The translations under genes were made by a program, and so were the position numbers. The notes under the pieces are model-generated. The model was not told where the DNA came from and did no database searches. It worked only from the letters and a program-made list of their open reading frames with translations. Shown here one piece after another: positions 1 to 9,134 of a stretch of 64,000 nt of DNA. Numbering within the stretch: position 1 is the first letter of the stretch; each line of letters starts with the position of its first letter. The DNA comes from G963422745 sp965214285 (GTDB taxonomy: Bacteria; Actinomycetota; Acidimicrobiia; Acidimicrobiales; Aldehydirespiratoraceae). Location of the stretch: the NCBI GenBank assembly GCA_965214285.1, contig OZ243946.1, forward strand, positions 1,922,001 through 1,986,000, in the 5' to 3' direction.

Positions 1-1
1 C

Positions 2-1693
2 AGCGCCGCGGGCACGGTGCTCACAGAGCCGTCGGACGAGGCCCTCGCAGCGCTGGCCGACGAGCTGCGGGCGGCCCAAGCCGAGGCGGTCGCGGTCTGT
101 CTGCTCAACTCCTATGTGAACGCCGCCAACGAGCACGCCGTGGCCGACCACCTGAGCAGCGAGCTGGGCGTGGCGGTGTGTGCCTCTGCGGACATCTCGC
201 CGCAGATACGCGAGTACCCGCGGATGATCACCGCCGCCTGCAACGCCGCCACCATGCCCGTCATCGGTCCGTATCTGGGCGAGCTTCAGGCGTGGCTGAC
301 CGCCGAGGGCTTCGGCGGCTCGGTGCTGATGATGCTCTCCAACGGCGGCGTGGTCTCCGCCGACGATGCCGCTCGCGCGCCGATACGCCTTGTCGAGTCC
401 GGCCCGGCCGCCGGGGCGCTGGCCGGGAGCTGGTTTGCCCGCCGTTTCGGCGAGGAACGGATGCTGTGCTTCGACATGGGCGGCACCACCGCCAAGGCCT
501 GCCTGATCGAAGACGGCGAGCCCAGCCTGGTCAACACCTTCGAGGTGGCCCGCGCCTACCGCTTCAAGAAGGGCTCGGGATTCCCGGTGTCGACGCCGTC
601 GGTCGATCTGGTGGAGATCGGCGCGGGCGGCGGCAGCCTCGCCCACACCGACCAGTTCGGCCTGCTGAAGGTCGGCCCCGAGTCCGCCGGCGCGGAGCCC
701 GGCCCTGCCAGCTACGGCCAGGGCGGCGATGCGGCCGCGGTCACCGACGCCGATCTGCTGCTGGGCCTGCTGGACCCGGATGCGTTCCTGGGCGGCGACA
801 TGCCCCTCGATGCCGGCGCCGCCCAGGAGGCGCTGGACTCTGTGGCCGCGGCGCTTGACCTGCCGTCGCTTGAGACCGCAGCCGGCGTGTACGAGGTCGT
901 CAACCAGAACATGGCCGCAGCGGCGCGGATGCACGCCGTGGAGATGGGCGTGGACCTGCGGGGCGTGACGCTTTTGGCCTTCGGCGGCGCGGGGCCGGTG
1001 CACGCCTGCGCGGTGGCCGACCTGCTGGAGTCGCCACGGGTGATCTTCCCGGTCAACGCCAGCGTGCTCTCGGCGTTCGGCACGCTGGTGTCGCCGGTGC
1101 GCATCGACCTGGCCCGCTCGATGCCGCGCCTGATCGACGAGGTGAGCGACGCCGAGCGCGACGGGCTGCTCGACGAGCTTCGACAGCAGGGTCGCCGGGT
1201 GCTGCTCGCCGCAGGAGTCGACGACGAGGCCATCGTGTTCCGCTACGGGGTGGACGCCCGCTACGCAGGCCAGGGCAACGAGATCACGGTATGGGTCGGC
1301 GAAGGCGACCAGTGGCCGGCGGGCGCCGAGGAGGTGAAGGCGCGTTTCGAGGCCGAGTACAAGCGCATCTACGGCCTCGCCATCTCCGATGTGGCCGTCG
1401 AGGCGGTGACCTGGCGGCTGTCGGCGCTTGCGCCCGCGGCGGCGCTCGAACCGGTGCCCCTGAGCGCAGCGGCTGCGGGCCCTGAGCCGGTCAGCGTGCG
1501 CGAGGTGGTGTTTGCCCGCCACAGCGAGCCGCTGGGCACGCCGGTGTACCGCCGCGCCGATCTGGGGGCGGGCGCCCGCTTCGCCGGCCCCGCGATCGTG
1601 GAGGAACGCGAGACCACCAGCGTGATCCGGCCGGGCTGGGCCGTGGAGGTCGCCCCGGACGGCTCGCTGATAGCCGAGAGGAGCACGCCATGA
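2..1693 (+). CDS. Hydantoinase/oxoprolinase subunit A (HyuA-like), 5' end outside window
   Basis: ATP-dependent ring-opening or carboxylase-type subunit of the HyuA/HyuB family (5-oxoprolinase, N-methylhydantoinase, acetone/acetophenone carboxylase). The frame is open back to base 2, so the natural start and roughly the first 130 residues, including the N-terminal G-GGT-TD nucleotide site, lie upstream. Visible family features are the actin-like phosphate motif FDMGGTTAKACLIEDG near base 472, the glycine-rich GAGGGSLAH block followed by PGPASYGQGG, and FGGAGPVHACAVADLL. The stop overlaps the next start as ATGA, so it is translationally coupled to HyuB. Substrate cannot be read from sequence; the amidohydrolases and BMP-type transporter downstream favour a cyclic amide or N-heterocycle. 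Family assignment is secure, substrate is not. Confidence 0.9.
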   Translation, partial: SAAGTVLTEPSDEALAALADELRAAQAEAVAVCLLNSYVNAANEHAVADHLSSELGVAVCASADISPQIREYPRMITAACNAATMPVIGPYLGELQAWLTAEGFGGSVLMMLSNGGVVSADDAARAPIRLVESGPAAGALAGSWFARRFGEERMLCFDMGGTTAKACLIEDGEPSLVNTFEVARAYRFKKGSGFPVSTPSVDLVEIGAGGGSLAHTDQFGLLKVGPESAGAEPGPASYGQGGDAAAVTDADLLLGLLDPDAFLGGDMPLDAGAAQEALDSVAAALDLPSLETAAGVYEVVNQNMAAAARMHAVEMGVDLRGVTLLAFGGAGPVHACAVADLLESPRVIFPVNASVLSAFGTLVSPVRIDLARSMPRLIDEVSDAERDGLLDELRQQGRRVLLAAGVDDEAIVFRYGVDARYAGQGNEITVWVGEGDQWPAGAEEVKARFEAEYKRIYGLAISDVAVEAVTWRLSALAPAAALEPVPLSAAAAGPEPVSVREVVFARHSEPLGTPVYRRADLGAGARFAGPAIVEERETTSVIRPGWAVEVAPDGSLIAERSTP

Positions 1694-3255
1694 GCAGCGC
1701 CTTCGACCCGGTGGAGCTGGAGATCTTGTGGCAGTCGCTGATCTCCACGGTCAACGAGCAGGCCCGCGCCTTGCAGCGCTCGGCGTTCTCGCCGATCGTG
1801 CGCGAGGCCGGCGATCTCGCCAACGCCGTCTTCGACCGCCGCGGCCGCATGGTCGCCCAGGCCGTCACCGGCACCCCCGGCCACATCAACTCGCTGGCCA
1901 TCGGCGCCGTCAACATCCTCGAGGAGTATCCCGTCGACGAGCTGGCGCCCGGCGACGTGCTGATCACCAACGACCCCTACAAGACCGCCGGCCAGCTGCT
2001 CGATGTCACCGTGCTGGTGCCCGCCTGGCGCAACGGCAAGGTGATCGCCCTGTTCGGCTCCACCATCCACCACACCGACGTGGGCGGCTACGGCATCGGC
2101 GCGGGTGGCCGCGACGTGTTCGAGGAAGGGCTCTGGATCCCGATCTGCAAGCTCATGACGGCCGGGGAGCGCAACGCCGACGTGTGGCGCTTCATCCTCG
2201 CCAACGTCCGCCAGCCCGACCACATGGCAGGCGACCTGCACGCCCAGATGGCATCAGGCGAGGTGGGCGCCCAGCGGCTGGCGACGCTGTGCGACGCCCA
2301 CGGCCTCGACGACATCGAGACGCTGGCAGACGAGATCATCGAGCGCTCCGAGGCGGCCACCCGAGACAGCATCCGCGCCCTGCCCGCCGGCAGCTACGAC
2401 GCCTCGGCGGTGCTCGACCTCGCCGACGGCTCGACGATCGACATCGTCTGCCGGGTCGTCGTCGACCCCGAAGCAGGCGACATCACCGTCGACTACGAAG
2501 GCACGTCCGAGGCCAGCCCGTGGGGCATCAACGTGGTCAAGAACTACACGCACGCCTACACCACGTTCACGGTGCGATCGGTGCTCAACCCCGACATACC
2601 CAACAACCACGGCAGCCTGGCTCCGATCCGGGTGGAGGCCCCGCCGGGCTCCATCGTCAACGCCATCAGCCCGCAGCCCGGCACCGCACGCCATGTGGTC
2701 GGCATGTTCTTGCCCAATGCGCTGCTCAAGGCGCTGGCGCAGGTGGCGCCCGCCGAGGCGATGGCCGAGGGATCGGGGGCGGTGTGGACCATGCAGGTCA
2801 ACGGCAGCCACCCCGACGGCAGCCCTTTCATCACCGCCATGTTCACCTACGCAGGCGGGGTCGGCGCCCGTGCCGCCAAGCCCGGCCTCGACGCATGCTC
2901 GTATCCCACCGGCGTCTCGGCGGTGCCCATCGAGGTGGTGGAGGCCTCGGCGCCGATCCGCTTCCACGAGAAATCGCTGCGCGCCGGCTCAGGGGGCGTC
3001 GGGCGCCAGCAGGGCGGGCGCGGCCAGAGCATCGAGTTCTCCGTGGACACCGAGCGGCCGTGGCAGCTCAACGCCGTGACCAGCCGCCTGGCCGAAGCCC
3101 CGCAGGGCCTGTTCGGCGGCGAGCCCGGCGCGGCCGGCAGCTTCATGGTCAACGGCGAGAAGGTGCAGACCCAGGCGCGCATCACCTTGGATGGCGACGA
3201 CGTGGTGCGCCTGGAGCTGCCCGGCGGTGGGGGCTACGGACCGGCGCCGCCGTGA
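1690..3255 (+). CDS. Hydantoinase/oxoprolinase subunit B (HyuB-like)
   Basis: 521-residue partner of the preceding HyuA-like protein and near the usual size for the family. Diagnostic stretches include the N-terminal ARALQRSAFSPIVREAGDLA segment, the GTPGHINSL loop, ITNDPYKTAGQLLDVTVLVP and the FGSTIHHTDVGG histidine motif, and it ends in the typical LPGGGGYGP tail. In the family this subunit forms the catalytic heteromer with HyuA and acts on 5-membered cyclic amides or, in carboxylase relatives, on ketones. It starts within the HyuA stop (ATGA) and is followed after 61 bp by an acyl-CoA ligase on the same strand, so it is probably part of one transcript. Reaction and substrate remain inferred. 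Confidence 0.9.
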   Translation: MSSAFDPVELEILWQSLISTVNEQARALQRSAFSPIVREAGDLANAVFDRRGRMVAQAVTGTPGHINSLAIGAVNILEEYPVDELAPGDVLITNDPYKTAGQLLDVTVLVPAWRNGKVIALFGSTIHHTDVGGYGIGAGGRDVFEEGLWIPICKLMTAGERNADVWRFILANVRQPDHMAGDLHAQMASGEVGAQRLATLCDAHGLDDIETLADEIIERSEAATRDSIRALPAGSYDASAVLDLADGSTIDIVCRVVVDPEAGDITVDYEGTSEASPWGINVVKNYTHAYTTFTVRSVLNPDIPNNHGSLAPIRVEAPPGSIVNAISPQPGTARHVVGMFLPNALLKALAQVAPAEAMAEGSGAVWTMQVNGSHPDGSPFITAMFTYAGGVGARAAKPGLDACSYPTGVSAVPIEVVEASAPIRFHEKSLRAGSGGVGRQQGGRGQSIEFSVDTERPWQLNAVTSRLAEAPQGLFGGEPGAAGSFMVNGEKVQTQARITLDGDDVVRLELPGGGGYGPAPP

Positions 3256-3316
3256 ACATGGCCGTGAGCGCTGCCGCGACCCCGGCCACGACCAGCGCCA
3301 GGGCCAGGGCACGGCC

Positions 3317-4948
3317 ATGAGGGCTGCCTGGGACGACCCGGTTGCCTTCGCGGATGTCTGGCGGCGCAGCGTCGAGGACCACGGCGAGCGCAGCTTCCTG
3401 GCCTTCGAAGCCCCCGACGGCGCGGTTGCGCACTGGACCTATGCCGAATTCGACAGCGTGGTCGATGCCGTGGCCCGCGAACTGCGCAGCCGAGGAGTCG
3501 AGCCGGGCCGCGCTGTGCATCTGTGCCTGGCCAACTCGCCGGCCTTCGTGGCCTTCTGGCTGGCGGCGACCAGGATCGGCGCCTGGATCGTGCCGTCGGA
3601 CCCGCACGGGCGCACCCCCGAGCTTGCCGACCACATTGCCCGCACCGACCCGGCGCTGTGCGTCGGCGCGGCGTCTCGCGTCGACGTCTACTCCCCGGCG
3701 TGCGGCGAGCGGCCGCTGATCGCCCTCGACGAGCACGACACCGGCTTTGCCTGGCTCGGCGACCCTGTCGGCGGCGCTGTGTCGCCTGACACAGGGCAGC
3801 CGGGCCCGCATCGGCCGGGGCTGCGGGACCGGGCGGCGGTGATGTTCACCAGCGGCACCACCGGCAGGCCCAAGGGCGTGGAGATCACCCAGGCCAACTA
3901 CGCCTTCGCCGGCAAGACCATGGCCGAAGCCGCGGGCCTCACCGCAGACGACCGCCAGATCGTGGTGCTGCCGCTGTTTCACGCCAACGCCCAGTACTAC
4001 TCGTTCGCCTCGGCCATCTGGGCGGGCGCGAGCGTGGCGCTGATGCACGCCTTCAGCGCTGGCGGCTTCATCGGTCAGTGCGCCCGCCACAAGGCGACCT
4101 GCGCCAGCCTGTTCGGCGCCCCGATCCGCATGATCCTGGCCCGCGGCAAGCCCGCAGGCGGGCTGATGCTGCGCCACTGCTGGTTCGCCCAGAACATCTC
4201 CGACGACCAGTACGCCACCATCTCGGCCTGGCTGGGCACCAAGCCCCGCCAGATCTACGGCATGACCGAGACGATCCCCGCAGTGCTCAGCGACTCAGCA
4301 GGCGACCCCGCGCACCACACCATGGGCAGGGCCACGCCGGGCTGCGTGGTAGACCTCCACGACGCCGCTGGCAACCCGGTCCCCGACGGCGAGGTGGGCG
4401 AGATCGTGGTCGGCGGCGAGCCTGGGATCACCCTGTTCGCCGGCTACCTCGACGACCCGCAGACCACAGAGGCGAGTTTCCGCGACGGCTGGTTCCGCAC
4501 CGGCGACCGGGCATGGCGCAACCCCGGCGGCCGCTTCGTCTTCGACGGGCGCCGCTCCGATGTGCTCAAGGTCGCAGGCGAGAACGTGTCGGTCACCGAG
4601 GTGGAGGCCGTGCTGAGCGCACATCCCGACGTGCTGGAGGCGGCGGTCGTGGGCCGTGCCGATCCGATCCGCGACGAGGTGCCGGTGGTCTTCGCGGTGC
4701 CCGCCGACCCGGACCGCCCGCCGAGCCCAGACGAGCTGTTGGCCTGGTGCCGCCAGCGGCTCTCAAAGGCCAAGGTGCCGGCCGAGGTGACCTTGATCTC
4801 TGAGCTGCCGCGCACAAGTGTGGGCAAGATCCGTAAGTACGTCCTGCGCCAGGGCGAGCCAGGCGCAGCGCCCGCCAGACCAGCCGCGGAGCCCCAGGAG
4901 CCCGAGGAAGCCGAAGCATCACAAGAGTCAGTGGAGGTGCCTACATGA
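3317..4948 (+). CDS. Acyl-CoA synthetase (class I adenylate-forming ligase)
   Basis: 543-residue AMP-forming ligase that would activate a carboxylate to its CoA thioester through an acyl-adenylate. The P-loop-like motif MFTSGTTGRPKG lies around residue 176, the A5 motif YGMTET around residue 315, the A7/A8 region contains YLDDPQTTEASFRDGWFRTGD and FDGRRSDVLKVAGENVS, and the catalytic lysine motif TSVGKIRKY is near the C terminus. I chose ATG 3317 because it opens the recognisable N-terminal domain (MRAAWDDPVAFADVW); the frame is open further upstream but those codons overlap hyuB in a non-homologous frame. It overlaps the Rieske gene by ATGA. It resembles crotonobetaine/carnitine-CoA ligases, but substrate assignment is a guess. 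The tail is rich in Ala, Pro and Glu. Confidence 0.88.
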   Translation: MRAAWDDPVAFADVWRRSVEDHGERSFLAFEAPDGAVAHWTYAEFDSVVDAVARELRSRGVEPGRAVHLCLANSPAFVAFWLAATRIGAWIVPSDPHGRTPELADHIARTDPALCVGAASRVDVYSPACGERPLIALDEHDTGFAWLGDPVGGAVSPDTGQPGPHRPGLRDRAAVMFTSGTTGRPKGVEITQANYAFAGKTMAEAAGLTADDRQIVVLPLFHANAQYYSFASAIWAGASVALMHAFSAGGFIGQCARHKATCASLFGAPIRMILARGKPAGGLMLRHCWFAQNISDDQYATISAWLGTKPRQIYGMTETIPAVLSDSAGDPAHHTMGRATPGCVVDLHDAAGNPVPDGEVGEIVVGGEPGITLFAGYLDDPQTTEASFRDGWFRTGDRAWRNPGGRFVFDGRRSDVLKVAGENVSVTEVEAVLSAHPDVLEAAVVGRADPIRDEVPVVFAVPADPDRPPSPDELLAWCRQRLSKAKVPAEVTLISELPRTSVGKIRKYVLRQGEPGAAPARPAAEPQEPEEAEASQESVEVPT

Positions 4949-6159
4949 CCGTCTTCAGCAAAACGCTGCGCGCCGATCTCGACGGCTCGGTGCTCGACGT
5001 GAGCCGCGCCGTCACCCTGCCCAGCGAGCTGTACACCAGCCCCGAAGCGTTCGCCTTCGAGCGCGAAGCGGTGTTCATGAGCGAGTGGCTCGCCGTCGGC
5101 CGGGTCGAGCGCATCGCCGAGCCCGGCGACTGGTTCACCGTCGACCTGCTCGGCGAGCCGATCGTGGTGCTGCGCGACAAGGTCGGCGAGCTGCGGGCGA
5201 TGAGCGCCGTCTGCCAGCACCGGGCCATGCAGATCTGCGAAGGCGAGGGCAACTCGACCACCTTCAAGTGCCCCTACCACCACTGGATCTACGCCTCCGA
5301 CGGGCGGCTGCTGGGGGCGCCCGCCATGGAGCGCACCGAGGACTTCGCCAAGGCCGACTACGGGTTGCCGTCGCTGGCCGTGGAGGAGTGGATGGGCTTC
5401 GTGTTCGTCAGCTTCGACCCCGCCGCCGAGCCGCTGGCGCCCACCCTGGCCCGCTACGAGCCCTACATCGCCAGCTACGACCTGCCCACGGCGGTCTGCC
5501 CCGGCACTTTCACGCTCACGGGCATGCCCTGGAACTGGAAGGTCATGTTCGAGAACTTCAACGACGGCTACCACGCCAACCGGCTGCATCAGTACGTGCA
5601 GGACTTCTGCCCGTCGCACATGTCGGCGTTCCCCGAGCCCTGGGACGACGACTCCAACGTGGTGTTCCGCACCGCCGGCTACACCCACATCGACGGCGGC
5701 TTCAACGCCACCCACCGGGTCATCATGGACGTGTTCCCCGGCCTCAGCGAAGCCGAGCGGAGCCGCTCCACGTTCGCTCTGGTGCCGCCGATGCTGTGCT
5801 TGGGCACCGCCCCGGACCAGTGCTTCTTCTTCCTGGTGCGGCCCACCGGCGCCGAGACCATCGACGTGGAGATCGGCTACATCTTCCACCCGGCGACCCT
5901 CGAAGACCCGCTGTTCGAGGCCAAGCTGAAGCTGTCCGACGCCGGGGTGCAGGTGTTCGTCGAGCAGGACCAGGACGCCACCACCAAGGTGCAGCGCGGC
6001 CTGCGCTCCCGGTTCGCCCCACGCGGGCGCTACTCGTGGCAGGAGGAGAGCCACGTGCAGTTCAACCGCTGGCTGGTGAAGCGCTACCTGGCCAACTGGC
6101 CCGGCGACTCCAGCCGCGATTCCGCCAGCGATGCGGCCCGCGTTTCCCCCGAGACCTGA
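4945..6159 (+). CDS. Rieske non-heme iron oxygenase, large (alpha) subunit
   Basis: 404-residue terminal oxygenase of the ring-hydroxylating / N-demethylating Rieske family. The [2Fe-2S] site is intact: C90-x-H92 and C109-x2-H112 (CQH and CPYHHW). The mononuclear iron site is visible as NFNDGYHANRLH with H210 and H215, preceded by the bridging-type Asp207. No ferredoxin or reductase gene lies next to it, so electrons must come from a partner encoded elsewhere. It is translationally coupled to the CoA ligase by ATGA and is the last gene of the hyuAB-ligase-Rieske block; an 86 bp gap separates it from the transporter operon. Size and motifs fit alpha subunits of the carnitine/betaine/stachydrine oxygenase class as well as aromatic dioxygenases, so the substrate is open. 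Confidence 0.9.
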   Translation: MTVFSKTLRADLDGSVLDVSRAVTLPSELYTSPEAFAFEREAVFMSEWLAVGRVERIAEPGDWFTVDLLGEPIVVLRDKVGELRAMSAVCQHRAMQICEGEGNSTTFKCPYHHWIYASDGRLLGAPAMERTEDFAKADYGLPSLAVEEWMGFVFVSFDPAAEPLAPTLARYEPYIASYDLPTAVCPGTFTLTGMPWNWKVMFENFNDGYHANRLHQYVQDFCPSHMSAFPEPWDDDSNVVFRTAGYTHIDGGFNATHRVIMDVFPGLSEAERSRSTFALVPPMLCLGTAPDQCFFFLVRPTGAETIDVEIGYIFHPATLEDPLFEAKLKLSDAGVQVFVEQDQDATTKVQRGLRSRFAPRGRYSWQEESHVQFNRWLVKRYLANWPGDSSRDSASDAARVSPET

Positions 6160-6167
6160 GCGCTGAC

Positions 6168-6237
6168 TAGAGTCGTAGCCGGAGGGGTCGGTTCGCCTGA
6201 GCCGGCGACTCGCTGTCCATCGACCTTGAGGGGAAGG
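6168..6237 (+). promoter_or_regulatory. Possible -10 box and Shine-Dalgarno for the BMP transporter operon
   Basis: TAGAGT (6168-6173) fits the TANNNT -10 pattern used elsewhere in this window, but here it is about 70 bases before the start codon and is followed by a strong purine-rich Shine-Dalgarno GAGGGGAAGG (6228-6237) 8 bases before ATG 6246. No convincing -35 is visible. It would give the transporter its own leadered transcript. Confidence 0.3.
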
Positions 6238-6245
6238 CAAATCCG

Positions 6246-7457
6246 ATGACCGACAAACTGAAGTGGCTCTCGGCCATGTTCGTCGTGCTTGCGCTCGTGG
6301 CCGCAGGCTGCGGCGGCGACGACGACGACGATTCCGATGCAGGCGGGGCGTCGCCAGAGATGGACGACGATTCCGATGCAGACGAGGCGGCCTCGGAGAC
6401 CGATGACGGTGACGATGCAGACGAGGCGGCCTCGGAGACGGATGACGGTGACGATGCAGGCGAAGAGCCTTCGGAGTTGATCCAGCAGTTCGACGCCGAC
6501 GGCGACGGCAAGGTGACCATCGGCGTGGCCGCTGCCGGGCCTCGTGACGACAACGGCTACTACCAGTCGCTGGTCGACTTCGCCGAGCAGTTCTCGGCCG
6601 ACAACGGCTTCGAGACGCCGATAGTCAGGGACCAGATCGGCTCCGAGGAGGCCGCCCAAGCGATGTCGGACCTCGCCCAGCAAGGCGTGGACATCATCTT
6701 CGTTGGCGCCTCTGAGATCGCCGAGCCGCTGGCCGACCTCACCGAGCAGTACCCCGACATCTTCTGGTACTGCAACTGCGGCGCCGGCTACGCCGAGCTG
6801 CCCGGGCTCGCCCAGGCCACCGACTGGGGCGCGGCCATCCACTACACCGCAGGCGTCGCCATGGGCCAGGTTCTGGCTGAGAACGGCGGCACCAAGGCGG
6901 TGTTCCTGGGCTGCTGCGAGCTCGGCTTCGAAAAGGAGGCGTACAACGCCACGGTGTACGGACTGCAGTCGGTCGATGCGAGCTTCGAGATGGCCTATGT
7001 GTCGACCGGAGACTTCCCGTACGACTTCGACAACTCCGGCAACGCCACGGCAGCGCTGCAGACCGCCATCGCGGACGGCGTCACGCTCGCATACGCCTAT
7101 CTGGGCGGCGCGCTCGATCCTGTCGGCCAGCTCGCGACCGAGGAGGGCATCGCCGTGTTCGCGGCGGGGCCTGTCGACATCTGCTCGCGCGACGACGGCA
7201 TCGACTGGACCGGGTCGATCGTGTTCGACGGCGGCCGCTACGCGGCTCAGGCCCTGCGCCTGATCGTTGACGGCGCTCTCGGCGAAGGCGGGACCTTCCA
7301 GTTCCCGACCGAGATAGGCCTCAACGGCGCAGAGCTGTGCGACCCCTCGGCGGACGCCACAGCTGCGCTCGCAGAGGCCTTCGAGGCGGCGGGCAGCGAC
7401 GGCGAGCTGCTCGGCGCGTTGGGCCAGATCTCCGCCGACGCCTACGCCGGGGGGTGA
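6246..7457 (+). CDS. BMP-family ABC transporter substrate-binding lipoprotein
   Basis: 403-residue exported lipoprotein. The N terminus is a signal peptide ending in lipobox VAAGC with Cys22 as predicted lipidation site. It is followed by a strongly acidic linker (about residues 23-75, Asp/Glu/Ala/Ser) partly built from two 39-bp DNA repeats, and then the periplasmic-binding fold of the BMP/PnrA family (VAAAGPRDDNGYYQSLVDFAEQ, GVDIIFVGASEIAEP, TDWGAAIHYTAGVAMGQ). BMP proteins bind nucleosides or related small molecules and deliver them to NupOPQ/YufOPQ-type permeases, exactly the arrangement downstream. The stop overlaps the ATPase start (GTGA). Ligand is inferred from family; purine/pyrimidine-like compounds would fit the hydantoinase and amidohydrolases nearby. 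Confidence 0.9.
   Translation: MTDKLKWLSAMFVVLALVAAGCGGDDDDDSDAGGASPEMDDDSDADEAASETDDGDDADEAASETDDGDDAGEEPSELIQQFDADGDGKVTIGVAAAGPRDDNGYYQSLVDFAEQFSADNGFETPIVRDQIGSEEAAQAMSDLAQQGVDIIFVGASEIAEPLADLTEQYPDIFWYCNCGAGYAELPGLAQATDWGAAIHYTAGVAMGQVLAENGGTKAVFLGCCELGFEKEAYNATVYGLQSVDASFEMAYVSTGDFPYDFDNSGNATAALQTAIADGVTLAYAYLGGALDPVGQLATEEGIAVFAAGPVDICSRDDGIDWTGSIVFDGGRYAAQALRLIVDGALGEGGTFQFPTEIGLNGAELCDPSADATAALAEAFEAAGSDGELLGALGQISADAYAGG
6375..6452 (+). repeat. Two tandem 39-bp repeats in the lipoprotein linker
   Basis: Copy 1 at 6375-6413 and copy 2 at 6414-6452 differ by one base (third position after GGAGAC). Each encodes the 13-residue unit DADEAASETDDGD. A shorter related segment (gacgattccgatgca) also occurs twice just upstream (about 6327-6380). 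The repeat extends the acidic linker that tethers the binding protein to its lipid anchor, so copy number could change linker length without breaking frame. Confidence 0.85.
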
Positions 7458-9109
7458 GCGCCCGTCAGCTCGCTGAGGCTGGGACTGATTCGTCGGCCCC
7501 GGCTGTTCAGTTCCACGCAGTCAGCAAGCGCTTCGGGTCGATCGTCGCCTGCGACGGGGTCGACCTGACGCTGCGGCGCGGCCGGATACAGGGAATCCTG
7601 GGCGAGAACGGGGCGGGCAAGTCCACGCTGATGAAGATCCTCATCGGCTTGGTTCTGCCCGACGGGGGGCACATCGAAATCGACGGCGAACGCCGCCAGA
7701 TCAACGACCCTCTCGCTGCCGCCGGGCTAGGGATCGGCATGGTGCATCAGCACCTCAGCCTGGTCGACGCGCTCAGCGTGGCCGAGAACGTGGCCCTCGG
7801 CGAGGCCAGCCGCCTGGATTTGGCCGAGGTCACCCGGCGTATTCGAGAGATCGGCGACAACTACGGGCTGGAGATCGACCCTGCGGCCCGGGTCGGCGAC
7901 CTGCCGGCGGGGCTGCGCCAGCGGGTGGAGATCATCAAGTGCCTCAGGCGAGATCCGTCGATAGTGATCTTCGACGAGCCCACGTCGGTGCTCACGCCTG
8001 AGGAGTCGCGCAGGCTCTTCGCCACGTTTCGCAGCGTGGTGGCGGCCGAGGGCAGGGCGGTCGTGCTGGTCAGCCACAAGCTGGACGAGGTGCTGGCCGC
8101 CACCGACGACATCACGATCATGCGCAACGGCGCGGTCGTGGACCGGGTGCTCACCTCCGAGACGGACGCGGCGTCTCTGGCGCGCGCCATGGTCGGCCGG
8201 GAGGTCACGCTGCGCGAAGAACGCGCCGCGCTCGGCTTCGCGGTGCGTCCTGCTGCCGCCGAGCCGGCCCCGGTTGGCGACGTTGACGACGTTGCCAGCG
8301 AGGAGACTCCCCGAGACGACACCGCTCATCAAGCCGCAGCCGCTGACGAGGCAGGCGAATCCGCAGCAGCCGCCGCGCCTGTGCTGGAGATCCGCGACGC
8401 GGTTGCCGCAGCCCGCGGCGCACGCGGGCTCGACGGGCTGTCGCTGGAGGTCTGGCCCTGCGAGATCCTCGGCATCGCAGGCGTGGAGGGCAACGGCCAG
8501 CGGGTGCTGGCCGACATGCTGTCGTCGCTGGTGCCGCTGCAGTCAGGCTCGGTGACCGTCAACGGCAGCGAGGTCTCGACTCGAGCCCCGGGCGCCATGG
8601 CCGCAGCCGGCGTGGGCGTGATCGGCGAGGACCGCCACGACAGCGGCGTTATCGGCGACATGACCGTGGAGGAGAACCTGGCGCTGGTCCACCCGCCGGC
8701 TCACCGCGGCATCATCGACTCCGCAGCCCAGCGCGCCAAGGCCGAGCGCCTGATCAGCGAGTTCGAGATCCAGTGCGCCGGACCCGATGCGCCGCTCTGG
8801 TCGCTCTCGGGCGGCAACCAGCAGCGCATGGTGCTGGCCCGCGAGCTCGACCACCGGCCGCTGGTGCTGGTGGCCGCCCAGCCCACCCGCGGGCTCGACG
8901 TGGGCGCCATCGAGTACATGAGCAGGCGGCTGCGCGCCGTCGCCGACTCGGGAGTGGCGATCCTGCTGATCTCCAGCGAGATCGAGGAGATCCTGGAGCT
9001 CAGCGACCGGATCGTGGTGATATCGGACGGGCGGATCGTCGGCGAGATGCCTCGAGAAGAAGCCGACCTGGAACGACTCGGCCTGCTCATGGGCGGCACA
9101 GCGGCATGA
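7454..9109 (+). CDS. BMP-type ABC importer, duplicated ATP-binding protein (NupO/YufO-like)
   Basis: 551-residue protein with two ABC cassettes in one chain, as in sugar/nucleoside importers of the RbsA/NupO class. The first cassette has Walker A GENGAGKS, Walker B IVIFDEPTSVLTPEE and a degenerate signature (LPAGLRQRVEI). The second has signature LSGGNQQRMVLAREL and an unusual Walker A position (GVEGNGQR), typical of the second half in this family. The halves are joined by an Ala/Asp/Glu-rich linker of about 45 residues. The GTG start at 7454 overlaps the binding-protein stop (GTGA). It powers the two permeases downstream. Confidence 0.9.
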   Translation: MSARQLAEAGTDSSAPAVQFHAVSKRFGSIVACDGVDLTLRRGRIQGILGENGAGKSTLMKILIGLVLPDGGHIEIDGERRQINDPLAAAGLGIGMVHQHLSLVDALSVAENVALGEASRLDLAEVTRRIREIGDNYGLEIDPAARVGDLPAGLRQRVEIIKCLRRDPSIVIFDEPTSVLTPEESRRLFATFRSVVAAEGRAVVLVSHKLDEVLAATDDITIMRNGAVVDRVLTSETDAASLARAMVGREVTLREERAALGFAVRPAAAEPAPVGDVDDVASEETPRDDTAHQAAAADEAGESAAAAAPVLEIRDAVAAARGARGLDGLSLEVWPCEILGIAGVEGNGQRVLADMLSSLVPLQSGSVTVNGSEVSTRAPGAMAAAGVGVIGEDRHDSGVIGDMTVEENLALVHPPAHRGIIDSAAQRAKAERLISEFEIQCAGPDAPLWSLSGGNQQRMVLARELDHRPLVLVAAQPTRGLDVGAIEYMSRRLRAVADSGVAILLISSEIEEILELSDRIVVISDGRIVGEMPREEADLERLGLLMGGTAA

Positions 9110-9134
9110 CACCCCGAGCACGGGACAGGGGCGG

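Noticed and set aside
4949..6240. Long minus-strand open frame antisense to the Rieske oxygenase
   Set aside because: Low-complexity composition typical of antisense frames in high-GC DNA, while the plus-strand protein has all Rieske and iron ligands.
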